Origin: Conexibacter woesei DSM 14684
GTDB lineage: Bacteria; Actinomycetota; Thermoleophilia; Solirubrobacterales; Solirubrobacteraceae
NCBI RefSeq assembly: GCF_000025265.1
Contig: NC_013739.1
Location: forward strand, 248,001 to 312,000
Length of the DNA: 64,000 nt
Reading direction: 5' to 3'
Under the pieces are notes generated by a model. It ran no database searches, had not been told where the DNA came from, and saw nothing but the letters and a program-made list of their open reading frames with translations. This document shows positions 18,898-28,100 of this stretch, piece by piece. The position numbers were made by a program, and so were the translations under genes. Within the stretch, counting starts at the first letter, position 1; the number at the start of each line of letters is the position of its first letter.

Positions 18898-19629
18898 ATG
18901 ACGGCCCGGCTCGTCGCGGTCGTCGTGCTCGCGCTCGTCGCGGCCAGCGGCTTCGTGCTCGCCGCCCGCGTGCGGACGGTCGGCGACACGACGGCGCTTC
19001 ACACGCTCCCCGCACCGGAGCGGCTGACGATCGACGACGAGGAGGGCGACGTTGCCGTCGTCGCCGAGGCCCGCGACGACGTGCTCGTCGAGACGCGCTC
19101 GCGCTGGACCGGCGCGCGACCGGCCGCCCGCGTCGCCGCCGGCGGCGACGTGCTGCGGCTCACCGGCCGCTGCGACCGGCTCGACGTCCGCCTCGTCGCC
19201 AGCCGCGATTGGCGCTGGGGGAGCGAGTGTGCCGTCAGCTACCGCGTGCGCGTGCCGGTCGGGCTCGACGTGCGCGTCTCTACCGGCACCGGCGACGTGC
19301 GGCTGGTCGGCCTGGCCGGCGCGATCGACGCGGAGGCGCACGACGGCGACGTGACCGCGGTCGGGCTCCGTTCGCCGCACGTCACACTGCGGGCGACCGG
19401 CGCCGGGGCGATCCGCGCACGATTTGCGGCTGTCCCCGGTGCGGTCGACGCACGTGCCGAAGGCGGTGCGGTGCGACTCGCGCTGCCCCCGGGTCGCTAC
19501 CACCTGAGCGCCGACGCGCCGCGCGGGCGCACCTGGATCGGCGCCGGGATCGACGCCGACCCCGCCGGCCGCAGCACCGTCGGCGCGAGCGCCGGCGACG
19601 GCGACGTGACGGTGGAGGCGGCGCGATGA
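18898..19629 (+). CDS. DUF4097-family membrane-anchored beta-helix protein
   Basis: A 243-residue protein with one N-terminal membrane segment (LVAVVVLALVAASGFVLAA) followed by a repetitive beta structure: VRVSTGTGDVRLVGLAG, IDAEAHDGDVTAVGL, and VTLRATGAGAIRARF. This is the DUF4097 adhesin-like pattern in which each strand turn ends in Gly-Asp-Val. Two cysteines (TGRCDR, GSECAV) could form a disulfide. It starts 15 bases after the S41 gene and overlaps the kinase gene by four bases. Genes of this family often sit beside two-component systems and may help sense the envelope. Confidence 0.8.
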   Translation: MTARLVAVVVLALVAASGFVLAARVRTVGDTTALHTLPAPERLTIDDEEGDVAVVAEARDDVLVETRSRWTGARPAARVAAGGDVLRLTGRCDRLDVRLVASRDWRWGSECAVSYRVRVPVGLDVRVSTGTGDVRLVGLAGAIDAEAHDGDVTAVGLRSPHVTLRATGAGAIRARFAAVPGAVDARAEGGAVRLALPPGRYHLSADAPRGRTWIGAGIDADPAGRSTVGASAGDGDVTVEAAR

Positions 19630-20915
19630 GCGGCGCGGCGGGCGGCGCGCCGGGCGCCGTCGCGAGCGAGCCGCGCCGCGCCGCCGCTGCGCGCGCAGCG
19701 CTCGGCGCCGTCGCCCGAGCCGTCGCCGCGCCGCTGTCGAGCGCGCGCACGTGGACGGCGGCGGCCGACCTGGTGCTCGGCGCCGCTGCGGCTCTGCTCG
19801 TCGCGTTCGTCGTCGCGGCTGCCGCGGAGCGCGGTTTGACGGCGGCGCTCGTCGCGAGCGCGCTCATGCTGCTGCTCGCCGCCGCCGTCAGCGGCGCGAG
19901 CGGCGCGCTCGACCGGCGGCTCGCGAACGCGCTGCTCGACGCCGGGATCGAGGCGCCGCAGCCGGCGAGCGCGCGGCCGAGCTGGCGCGCGTACGCGTGG
20001 ACGCTGCTCCGGCTCCCGCTCGCGCTCGTCGCGCTGCTGGCGCTGGTGCTCACCGTGTTCGTCGCGCTGCTGCTCGTGCTCGCCCCGTTCAGCGGCGGGC
20101 TCGGCGACGCGCCGCTGCTCGCGCAGGCGTGGTGCGTGCTCGCGGGGATCGCGCTCGGGCTGCTGGCGCTGCACGGGATCGACGCGTGGCGGTGGCTCCA
20201 CGTGCGGCTCGCGCGGGCGCTGCTCGGCCGCTCCGGCGCGCAGCGGCTCGTCGCGCTGAGAGAGCGGGCCGAGCGGCTCGCGGCGCGCGCGGAGCTGGCG
20301 CGCGACCTGCACGACTCGGTCGGTCACGCGGTCACCGCCGCGACTCTGCAGGCTGCCGCGGCGCGCCGGGTCCTCGCACGCGACCCGCAGTTCGCCGCCG
20401 ACGCGCTGAAGGCGATCGAGCAGCAGGGACGCCGTGCGCTGGACGAGCTCGACCACGTGCTGGCGAGCCTGCGCGACGAGGACGACGGCGCCGCGCGCGG
20501 AGCGCGTGCCGCGCCGCGGCGCCCGGCGCCCGGACTCGGCGACGTCGATCGGCTGTTGGAGCGAACGCGCGCGGCCGGCGTGCCGCTCACCGTCGTGCAG
20601 CGCGGCGAGCGCGACGGCATCGCCCCAGTCCTCGACCGCGAGGCGTATCGGGTGCTGCAGGAGGGGCTGACGAACGTGCTGCGCCACGCCGCCGGTGCGA
20701 CGACGCGGGTGCTCGTCGAGGCCGCCTCCGACCAGCTCGCGATCGTGGTCGACGACGACGGCGGCAGGGCGCTCGACCCGCGCCGGCGCGGAGGAGGCAG
20801 CGGCCTGCGCGCCGCGGGCGAGCGCGTGCGCGCGCTCGGCGGCACGCTCGAGGCCGGCCCGGTCGACGGCGGCGGGTACCGTCTGCGCGCGATGCTTCCG
20901 TTGAGAAGACGATGA
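19626..20915 (+). CDS. NarL-type sensor histidine kinase (HisKA_3)
   Basis: A 429-residue kinase; the ATG at 19626 overlaps the DUF4097 stop (ATGA). Four hydrophobic segments occupy about residues 40-180 with no obvious extracellular domain. The dimerisation motif ARDLHDSVGHAVTAATLQ carries the phospho-His, followed by the ATPase domain (N-box VLQEGLTNVLRHA, G-box GGGSGLRAAGERVRALGG). It should phosphorylate the response regulator that overlaps its end. The signal may come through the S41 and DUF4097 partners. Confidence 0.9.
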   Translation: MSGAAGGAPGAVASEPRRAAAARAALGAVARAVAAPLSSARTWTAAADLVLGAAAALLVAFVVAAAAERGLTAALVASALMLLLAAAVSGASGALDRRLANALLDAGIEAPQPASARPSWRAYAWTLLRLPLALVALLALVLTVFVALLLVLAPFSGGLGDAPLLAQAWCVLAGIALGLLALHGIDAWRWLHVRLARALLGRSGAQRLVALRERAERLAARAELARDLHDSVGHAVTAATLQAAAARRVLARDPQFAADALKAIEQQGRRALDELDHVLASLRDEDDGAARGARAAPRRPAPGLGDVDRLLERTRAAGVPLTVVQRGERDGIAPVLDREAYRVLQEGLTNVLRHAAGATTRVLVEAASDQLAIVVDDDGGRALDPRRRGGGSGLRAAGERVRALGGTLEAGPVDGGGYRLRAMLPLRRR

Positions 20916-21589
20916 CCGCGGCAGACGAGCGCGAGCCGATCCGGCTGCTGATCGCGGACGACGACGGGCTCGTTCGCGGCGGGCTGCGAACGCTGCTGGC
21001 GAACGAGCCCGGCCTCGCGGTCGTCGGGGAGGCGGCCGACGGGTTCGCCGCCGTGCGCGCCGCGCAGGAGTTGGACCCGGACGTCGTCCTGATGGACGTG
21101 CGGATGCCGCGGCTCGACGGGATCGAGGCGACGCGACGTGTCGTAGCCGGAGGCCGTGCGCGCGTGCTCGTCGTCACGACGTTCGAGCACGACGACTACG
21201 TCTACGAGGCGCTGCGGGCCGGCGCGAGCGGCTTCGTGCTCAAGCGCGCGGAGCCGGAGGAGCTCGTGCAGGCCGTGCGGATCGTCGCCGGCGGCGAGTC
21301 GCTCGTCTTCCCGCAGCTGACGCGCGCGTTGATCGCGCGCAGCGTCCAGCCCGGCGCCGGCGACGGCGGCGCGCGGCTGCTCACCGTGCTGACGGAACGC
21401 GAGGCGGAGATCCTGCGCCTCGTCGCACGTGGGATGAGCAACGCCGACGTCGCGGACGAGCTGGTGCTGGCGGTCCACACCGTCAAGACGCACGTCGCGC
21501 GGATCCTCGCCAAGCTGGCGGTGCGTGACCGCACCCAGGCCGTCGTCGTCGCCTACGAGAGCGGCTTCGTGCGTCCCGGCGACGCCTGA
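20912..21589 (+). CDS. NarL/FixJ-family response regulator
   Basis: A 225-residue regulator coupled to the kinase by an ATGA overlap. The receiver has [13 protein letters not shown], phospho-acceptor Asp in VVLMDVRMPRLDG, Thr in VVTTFEHDDYV and Lys in GFVLKRAEPEE. The LuxR-type domain reads LTEREAEILRLVARGMSNADVAD and VKTHVARILAKL. Fourth gene of the S41/DUF4097 operon. Its 3' end overlaps the convergent deacetylase-like gene by 37 bases. Confidence 0.92.
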   Translation: MTAADEREPIRLLIADDDGLVRGGLRTLLANEPGLAVVGEAADGFAAVRAAQELDPDVVLMDVRMPRLDGIEATRRVVAGGRARVLVVTTFEHDDYVYEALRAGASGFVLKRAEPEELVQAVRIVAGGESLVFPQLTRALIARSVQPGAGDGGARLLTVLTEREAEILRLVARGMSNADVADELVLAVHTVKTHVARILAKLAVRDRTQAVVVAYESGFVRPGDA

Positions 21590-22311
21590 TCCGCGCCGAG
21601 CGCGTCGGCCAGCTCGCGCAGGCGCGGGGTCCACAGCCGCTCCGCGCGACGCAGGCCGGCGAGCAGGTCGAGGCTCTCGACGAGCACGTCGAGCGCGTCC
21701 TGGCGCTCGAAGCAGCTGGGGCGCAGCGCGACGACGAGCAGGCCGCCACGCGCGAGCGTCGAGCCGACCGTCGCCTGGAAGCGCAGGTGGAAGGCGCTCG
21801 GGGCGGGGTCGTCGCCGTCGTCGAGCGCGATCGGGATGCGGACGAGGTCGCCGTCGAGCCGCGCCGTCTCGTCTGCGGCGTGAGCGGGCGCGGCCAGGTA
21901 GCTGACGCCGGCTCGCGTCAGCTCGTCCCGCAACGAGGTGGGGACGCTCGGATCGGCGTCGGCGCCGGCCGGGAGCAGTACGCCAGCCGCGCTGAAGCGC
22001 TCCTGCGCGAGCGCGTCGAGCGCGGGCGCCGCGGAGCCGGAGGGCGGAGCGAGCGCGGCCAGTTCGTGCGCGCCGACGCCGACCATCGAGAGCGCGAACG
22101 GCTCGCTCGCGGCGATCGGCGCCTCGACGCAGAAGGTCGCCGGCAGGTCGCGGTCGCCGAGCACCCGCAGCAGCGTCGGCAGCGCGGGCGTCACCGGGTG
22201 CTCGGGGGTCGTGCCGGCGAGCCCGGCGAAGACGATCGCGACGGCCGCGCGACGGCCGTCGGGTCCCCACGGGCCGGTGGAGGTGGGCTCGGATCGGCCG
22301 GCGTCGGGCAT
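21553..22311 (-). CDS. Degenerate polysaccharide-deacetylase-like protein
   Basis: A 252-residue protein. The start ATG at 22311 (MPDAGRSEP) is preferred; longer frames would run into the divergent esterase. The pattern AAVAIVFAGLAG, LPTLLRVLGDRDLPATFCVEAPIAASEPFALSMVGVGAHELAAL matches the NodB fold, including the ATF strand and the GxHE turn. The catalytic TFDDGP motif is replaced by VFAGLAG, so both catalytic aspartates are missing. It is probably an inactive relative or has another role. The ATG overlaps the ATG of the divergent esterase within a CATG. Confidence 0.6.
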   Translation of the reverse strand: MPDAGRSEPTSTGPWGPDGRRAAVAIVFAGLAGTTPEHPVTPALPTLLRVLGDRDLPATFCVEAPIAASEPFALSMVGVGAHELAALAPPSGSAAPALDALAQERFSAAGVLLPAGADADPSVPTSLRDELTRAGVSYLAAPAHAADETARLDGDLVRIPIALDDGDDPAPSAFHLRFQATVGSTLARGGLLVVALRPSCFERQDALDVLVESLDLLAGLRRAERLWTPRLRELADALGADQASPGRTKPLS

Positions 22312-22942
22312 GATCTGCATCGTGCCCGATCTCGCGTTCGACCACCACTTCGAGCCCGGCACCGCCGGCGACACGCTCCTGCTGCTGCACGCGACCGGTG
22401 GCGACGAGCGGCAGCTGGTCCCGCTCGGCCGGCAGCTCGCGCCCGGCGCCGCACTGCTCGCCCCGCGCGGCCAGGTGCTGGAGAACGGCCGCGTGCGCCG
22501 CTTCTTCGCCCGTCGCGGCCCGGCCGACCTCGACCTCGACGACCTGCGCGAGCGCACCACGGGGCTCGCCGCGTTCGTCGGAGACACGCTCGCGCAGCGC
22601 GAGCTGGACCCCGCGCGCGTCACCGCGCTCGGCTACTCCAACGGCGCGAACGTCGCCGTCGAGCTGCTCTTCTCCCACCCCGGCCTGCTGCACGCCGCCG
22701 CGCTGCTGCGCCCCGTCCTCGCGTATGAGCCCGAGCAGCCGCTGACCGGCCTCGACCGGACGAGCGTGCTGATCGCCGTCGGCGACGCCGACCCGTACGG
22801 CCCGTCCGAGCAGATCGAGCGGCTGACAGAGCTGCTGCGCGAGGGCGGCGCCGACGTCGAGGTCGCCGTCCAGCCCGCCGGTCACGAGCTGACCGAGGGC
22901 GACTTCACCGCCGTCGGCGACTGGCTCGCGCGGGTTCGCTAG
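22310..22942 (+). CDS. Alpha/beta hydrolase, phospholipase/carboxylesterase type (MhqD-like)
   Basis: A 210-residue esterase. The ATG at 22310 overlaps the divergent start codon; a GTG at 22322 is an alternative. The triad is clear: S110 in LGYSNGANV, D161 in GDADPYGP and H192 in PAGHELTEGD. LLLLHATGGDE supplies the oxyanion loop. The family hydrolyses short-chain carboxyl esters and includes MhqD, linked to quinone stress. No ribosome binding site is possible given the overlap, so a leaderless mRNA is likely. It converges on glpD with a four-base overlap. Confidence 0.85.
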   Translation: MICIVPDLAFDHHFEPGTAGDTLLLLHATGGDERQLVPLGRQLAPGAALLAPRGQVLENGRVRRFFARRGPADLDLDDLRERTTGLAAFVGDTLAQRELDPARVTALGYSNGANVAVELLFSHPGLLHAAALLRPVLAYEPEQPLTGLDRTSVLIAVGDADPYGPSEQIERLTELLREGGADVEVAVQPAGHELTEGDFTAVGDWLARVR

Positions 22943-24648
22943 GCGTCGCCGACGCCGGCGAGCAGGTCCGGCGCGGCGGTGCGGACCTCGTCCGCGGCCT
23001 CGTCGTCGGGTTGCTCCTGCGAGCGGCGCTCGGCCTCGACGCGCGCGGTGTACGTGTCGACCTCGCGTCTGACGTCCGCTCTGCTCCAGCCGAGCACGTC
23101 GCCCATCAGTCTCGCTGCGACCGGCGCCGTCTCGACGCCGCGGTGGAACGTCTCGATCGAGATCCGCGTGCGGCGCGCGAGCACGTCGTCGAGGTGGCGG
23201 GCGCCCTCGCTCGCGGCGGCGTAGTGGACCTCGACGGCGAGGTAGTCGTCGGCGCCGGGGAGCGGCTCGGCCAGCTCCGGGCGCTCGGCGACGAGCGCGA
23301 GCAGGTCGTGGATGCACGAGCCGTAGCGGTCCAGCAGGTGCTCGATCCGCGCCGGATGCAGCCCGCTCTGCTTCGCGAGCCGGTGGCGGCCGTTCCACAG
23401 CGCCCGGTAGCCGTCGGCGCCGAGCAGCTCGGTGCGGTGGGTGACAGACTCGGGCACGCTGCGGTCGAGCCCGCGCGCGGCGGCGTCGATCGCGTCCTTG
23501 CCCATCACGCGGTACGTCGTGTACTTGCCGCCGGCGACGGCCACGAGGCCCGGCACCGGCACCGCGACGCTGTGCTCACGGCTGAGCTTCGAGGTCGACT
23601 CCGACTCGCCCGACAGCAGTGGCCGCAGACCGGCGTAGACGCCCTCGACGTCCTCGTGCGTCAGCGGCTGCGCGAGCACGGCGTTGGCGTGCTCCAGCAC
23701 GTAGTCGATGTCGGTCCTGCTCGCGGCCGGGTGAGCCTTGCTCAGCTCCCAGTCGGTGTCGGTCGTGCCGACTATCCAGTGGCGTCCCCACGGGATCACG
23801 AACAGGACGCTCTTCTCGGTTCTGAGGATCAGCCCGGTGTCGAGCTGGATGCGGTCACGCGGGACGACGACGTGGATCCCCTTCGACGCACGCACCCTGA
23901 ACTTGCCGCGCTCGCGCACGAGGTGCTGGACGTCGTCGGTCCACACGCCGGTCGCGTTGACGACCTGCTGCGCGCGCACCTCGACGTCTCTGCCGGTCGC
24001 GAGGTCGTGCACTCTCACGCCGGTCACGCGCTCGCCCTCGCGCAGGAAGCCGACGACCGGCGCGTTGTTCGCGACCGCCGCGCCGTAGTGGGCGGCAGTC
24101 CGCGCGACCGTCATCGTGCAGCGCGCGTCGTCGACCTTGCCGTCGTAGTACTGGATCGCGCCGATCAGCGAGTCGGGCTTCAGCCCCGGCGCGATCCGCA
24201 GCGCGCCGCGTCTGGTGAAGTGGCGGTGGCGCGGGACGCCGTCGTGGCCGGCCATCGTGTCGTAGAGGAGCATCCCGGCCTCGACATACGGCCGCTCGAA
24301 GAAGCGCTGCCGCAGCGGGTAGAGGAACGGGACCGGCTTGACGAGGTGCGGGGCGAGCGTGTTGAGCAGCAGCGAGCGCTCTCTCAGCGCCTCGCGCACG
24401 AGTCTGAAGTCGAGCTGCTCGAGGTAGCGCAGGCCGCCGTGGATCAGCTTGCTGGAGCGGCTCGACGTGCCGGAGGCGAAGTCGCGCGCCTCGACCAGCG
24501 CGACCGACAGCCCGCGCGTGACGGCGTCGAGCGCCGCCCCCGCGCCGACGGCGCCGCCGCCGATCACGACGACCTCGAACGTCTCGTTCGCCATCCGCTC
24601 CAGGGCGGCGGCGCGTTGCTGGGGGTTGAGGCTGCTGGCGTCGGTCAC
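22939..24648 (-). CDS. glpD: Aerobic glycerol-3-phosphate dehydrogenase (FAD)
   Basis: A 569-residue flavoenzyme that oxidises sn-glycerol-3-phosphate to dihydroxyacetone phosphate and passes electrons to the quinone pool at the membrane. The FAD-binding VVVIGGGAVGAGAALDA is near residues 25-41, then FASGTSSRSSKLIHGGLRYL, a GlpD hallmark; VAGGKYTTYRVMGKD is near residue 370 and the C-terminal DAO_C domain follows. Length is normal for the family. No glycerol kinase or facilitator gene is adjacent. AGA codons are fairly common. Confidence 0.96.
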   Translation of the reverse strand: MTDASSLNPQQRAAALERMANETFEVVVIGGGAVGAGAALDAVTRGLSVALVEARDFASGTSSRSSKLIHGGLRYLEQLDFRLVREALRERSLLLNTLAPHLVKPVPFLYPLRQRFFERPYVEAGMLLYDTMAGHDGVPRHRHFTRRGALRIAPGLKPDSLIGAIQYYDGKVDDARCTMTVARTAAHYGAAVANNAPVVGFLREGERVTGVRVHDLATGRDVEVRAQQVVNATGVWTDDVQHLVRERGKFRVRASKGIHVVVPRDRIQLDTGLILRTEKSVLFVIPWGRHWIVGTTDTDWELSKAHPAASRTDIDYVLEHANAVLAQPLTHEDVEGVYAGLRPLLSGESESTSKLSREHSVAVPVPGLVAVAGGKYTTYRVMGKDAIDAAARGLDRSVPESVTHRTELLGADGYRALWNGRHRLAKQSGLHPARIEHLLDRYGSCIHDLLALVAERPELAEPLPGADDYLAVEVHYAAASEGARHLDDVLARRTRISIETFHRGVETAPVAARLMGDVLGWSRADVRREVDTYTARVEAERRSQEQPDDEAADEVRTAAPDLLAGVGDA

Positions 24649-24694
24649 GCCTCCTGACGGTACCCGTCCCGGTCGCGCGGCTACCGCGCCGGCG

Positions 24695-25096
24695 CTAGAC
24701 CCGCTCCAGCACCACGACCGGGATCTCGCGGTCGGTCTTCGTCTGGTACGTGTCGTAGTCGGGCCAGACGGCCGTCATCTTGCGCCACATCCCCGGCTTC
24801 TCCTCGGGCGTGGCGGTGCGGGCGCGGGCGGTGAATCTGTCGCCCTCGACCTGCACGCCGACCTCGGGATCGGCTTCGAGGTTGAGGAACCACGCGGGCG
24901 GCTGCGGCGCGCCGCCTCTGGAGGCGACGACCAGCAGATCGTCTCCGTCGCGCTGGTAGATCAGCGCGGCCTTGCGTTCCTCGCCGGACTTCCGCCCCCT
25001 CGTCGTGAGGATCAGCGAGGTCGTCCCCTGCCACTCGTGGCCCTCGGCCCCGTCGGTCTCCTCGTAGCGCTTCACGTGCTCATCGCCGAACAGCAT
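24695..25096 (-). CDS. Deazaflavin (F420)-dependent nitroreductase-family protein
   Basis: A 133-residue split-barrel protein. The ATG at 25096 is preceded by AGGAGACACGC. Family motifs are HEWQGTTSLILTTRGRKSG, KAALIYQRDGDDLLVVASRGG, PAWFLNLEADPEVGVQV and the closing TDREIPVVVLERV. Members related to Mycobacterium Ddn bind F420 and reduce nitro or quinone compounds, others are flavin enzymes of unknown substrate. It follows hrpA on the same strand with a 35-base gap. Confidence 0.9.
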   Translation of the reverse strand: MLFGDEHVKRYEETDGAEGHEWQGTTSLILTTRGRKSGEERKAALIYQRDGDDLLVVASRGGAPQPPAWFLNLEADPEVGVQVEGDRFTARARTATPEEKPGMWRKMTAVWPDYDTYQTKTDREIPVVVLERV

Positions 25097-25131
25097 GCGT
25101 GTCTCCTGTCGTCTGGTGGCCAACCTGAGTA

Positions 25132-28100
25132 TTACCCCGCCGCCCACGCTTCCGCCAGCGCTCTGCGGATGCGCTTGGAGGAGACCTGGCCTCTGACGCC
25201 GAGCGGCTGCGCGAAATGGCTCATGCGCAGCTCCTCCAGCAGCCAGCCGACCTCGAACAGCGCGGGCGGGAAGGGACGGCCGGGGGGCCAGCTCGCGCGC
25301 CGTTCCTGCACGGCCTGCTCCAGCTCGTGGACGGCCTTCATGCGGTCGGCGTCGGCGGCGCGGTGGTCGGGCACGCGGTCGAGCCGGTGGACGGCGCCGC
25401 GCAGGTAGCGCTCGACGTCGTCGAGCCGCGCGACGCCGGTGCCGGCGACGAAGCCGGGGTAGACGAGCCGGCCGGCCTGGCGCGCGACGTCGAGCCGCAC
25501 GGCCTCGTACTGGGGCGCGGCGAGCGTGGCGATCCGCTCCATGATCTCGCCGCGCAGCGCGAGGATCCGCGACACCTGCGCGACGATCGCGGTCGTGCGC
25601 TCGACGAGGTTGCCGGCGACGTGGTCGCGCAGCCGCGCGAAGCCCACGGCATCCCACGCCGGGCCGCCTGCCTCGGCCATCAGCGCGTCGACGGCGGCGT
25701 TCATCGCGTCGTCGAGGACGGCCGCCGCGCTGCCGTGCGGCGCGGTCGCGAGCGCCAGCGCAGCGGTCGCGCCGAGCTGGCCCTGGACGTGCTTCAGCGT
25801 CGCGCCGGGCACCGACAGCAGCAGCAACCGGCGCGTGCCGCCGTGCATCGCGACCCACTGCTCGCCCGGTGTGTCCATCACTCTCACGCCGACGCTCGCG
25901 CCCTCGTCGACGAGCGCCGGGTACGCCTTCGCCATCCCGCCCGTCCCCGGCAGCTCGACCGTTCTCGGCAGCGTGCCGATCGTCCACGATCTGAGGCCGC
26001 TTCTCTCCAGCGTCGAACCCGCCGACGCGGTCAGCTCTGCCTGCAGCCGTGGCCGCACCCGCGCCCGCAGCGCCTCCAGGTCGTCGCCCTCGGCGACGAG
26101 CCTGCCGTCCTCCTCCTCGATCCGGAAGCGCATTCTCAGCCACGCCGGCAGGCGCCCGCGGTCGAAGTCGCCCGGCGACACCCGCACGCCGCGCAGCCTG
26201 ACGATCGCGCGCGCGATCGTGTCGAGCAGCTGCGCGCTGCGCGGCTCCTCCGGCGTGAGCGCGGCGAGCACCTGCGCCGCGACGTCCGGCACCGGCACGA
26301 GCGGCCGGCGCAGCTCCTTCGGCAGCGAGCGGATCAGCGTCGTGATCAGTTCCAGCCGGAACGCCGGGACGAGCCACTCGAAGCCTTGCTCGCTCAGCCC
26401 GGCGAGCGCCGGCAGCGGCACGTGCACGGTCACGCCGTCGTGCTCGGCGCCCGGCTCGAAGTGGTAGGTGAGCGGCAGCCTCAGCGCCCCCTGCGTCCAG
26501 CTCTCCGGCCGCGCGCGCTCGTCGAGCGCGCCGGCGGCGGCGTCTCTGTCGGCCAGCAGGTCGAGCGTGAACGTCAGCCGTCTCGGATCGCGCTGCCGCT
26601 CCTGCTTCCACCATCTGTCGAAGTGCGCGCCGGAGACCACGTCGGCCGGGATCCGCGCGTCGTAGAAGTCGAACAGCACGTCGTCGCCGACGAGGATGTC
26701 GCGGCGCCGCGCTCTGTGCTCCAGCTCCTCGATCTGGTCGATCAGCTCGCGGTTGTCGTGGAAGAAGTGGTGGCGCGTGTGCCAGTCCTCCTCCACGAGC
26801 GCGCGGCGGATGAACAGCTCGCGCGCGAGCACGGGGTCGATTCGCGCGTAGGAGACCGTGCGCCCGCCGACGATCGGCAGGCCGTAGAGCGTGACGCGCT
26901 CGGTCGCGACGACCTCAGAGCGCTTCTTCTCCCAGCGCGGCTCGGAGTGCGTGCGTCTGACGAGGTGCTCGGCGAGCGCCTCGACCCACTCCGGCTCGAT
27001 CCTTGCGACGACGCGCCCCCACAGCCGCGACGTCTCGACCAGCTCGGCGGCCATCACCCACGCTGGCTGTCTGCGGGCCTGGCCGGAGCCGGGGAAGATC
27101 ATGAATCTGGCGCCGCGCGCGCCGAGGTACTCGCCGCGTCTTCTCGCGCTCGTCTCCTTCATCCCGACGTGCGAGAGCAGGCCGCTCAGCAGCGCTCTGT
27201 GGACCTCGGCCATCTCGGCCGGCTGCTGGTTGAGCGTCACGCCGACGCCTCTCGCCGCCTCGCGCAGCTGGCCGGCGAGGTCCTGCCACTCGCGCACGCG
27301 CAGGTAGTGAAGGAACTCCCGCTTCAGCCGCTTGCGGAACTGCGAGTTGTTGTGCGCTCTCTGCTGCTCCCTCAGATATCTCCAGAGGCTCAGGAACGCG
27401 GTGAAGTCGGAGTCGTCGTCCTTGAAGCGGGCGTGCGCCTGGTCCGCCTGCGCCTGGTGCTCGCTCGGCCGCTCGCGCGGGTCCTGGATCGACAGCGCCG
27501 CGGCGATCACGATCGCCTCGTCCGCGCAGTCGAGCCTGTCCGCCTCCAGCACCATCCGCCCCAGCCGCGGGTCGACCGGCAGCTGCGCGAGCTTGCGGCC
27601 GAGTGGCGTCAGCTCGCCCTCGGCGAGCGCGCCCAGCTCCTGCAGCAGCAGCACGCCGTCGCGGATCTGGCGTCTGTCCGGCGGCTCGAGGAACGGGAAC
27701 TCCTCGATCGCGCCGAGCCCGAGCGCCGCCATCTGGAGGATCACGCTGGCGAGGTTCGTGCGCAGGATCTCGGGGTCGGTGAAGCGCGGCCGCGCCTCGA
27801 ACTCCTGCTCCGAGTAGAGGCGGATGCAGATGCCGTCCGACTGGCGGCCGCAGCGGCCCTTGCGCTGGTCGGCGGACGCCTGGGAGACCGCCTCGATCGG
27901 CAGCCGCTGGACCTTCAGCCGCGCGCTGTAGCGGCTGATCCGCGCGCTGCCCGGATCGACGACGTATCTGATCCCCGGCACCGTCAGCGACGTCTCGGCG
28001 ACGTTCGTCGCGAGCACGACGCGCTGCTTCGAGTGCGGTCTGAAGACGCGCTGCTGCTCGGCGGTCGCGAGCCGCGCGTACAGCGGCAGCACGTCGAGTC

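Noticed and set aside
17224-19503. A 759-codon open frame on the minus strand
   Set aside because: It mirrors the S41 and DUF4097 genes, has Arg/Ala-rich composition and no recognisable domain.
24695-26614. A 639-codon frame fusing unknown sequence to the nitroreductase-like protein
   Set aside because: The N-terminal part is an alternate frame of hrpA; a clear ribosome binding site sets the start at 25096.
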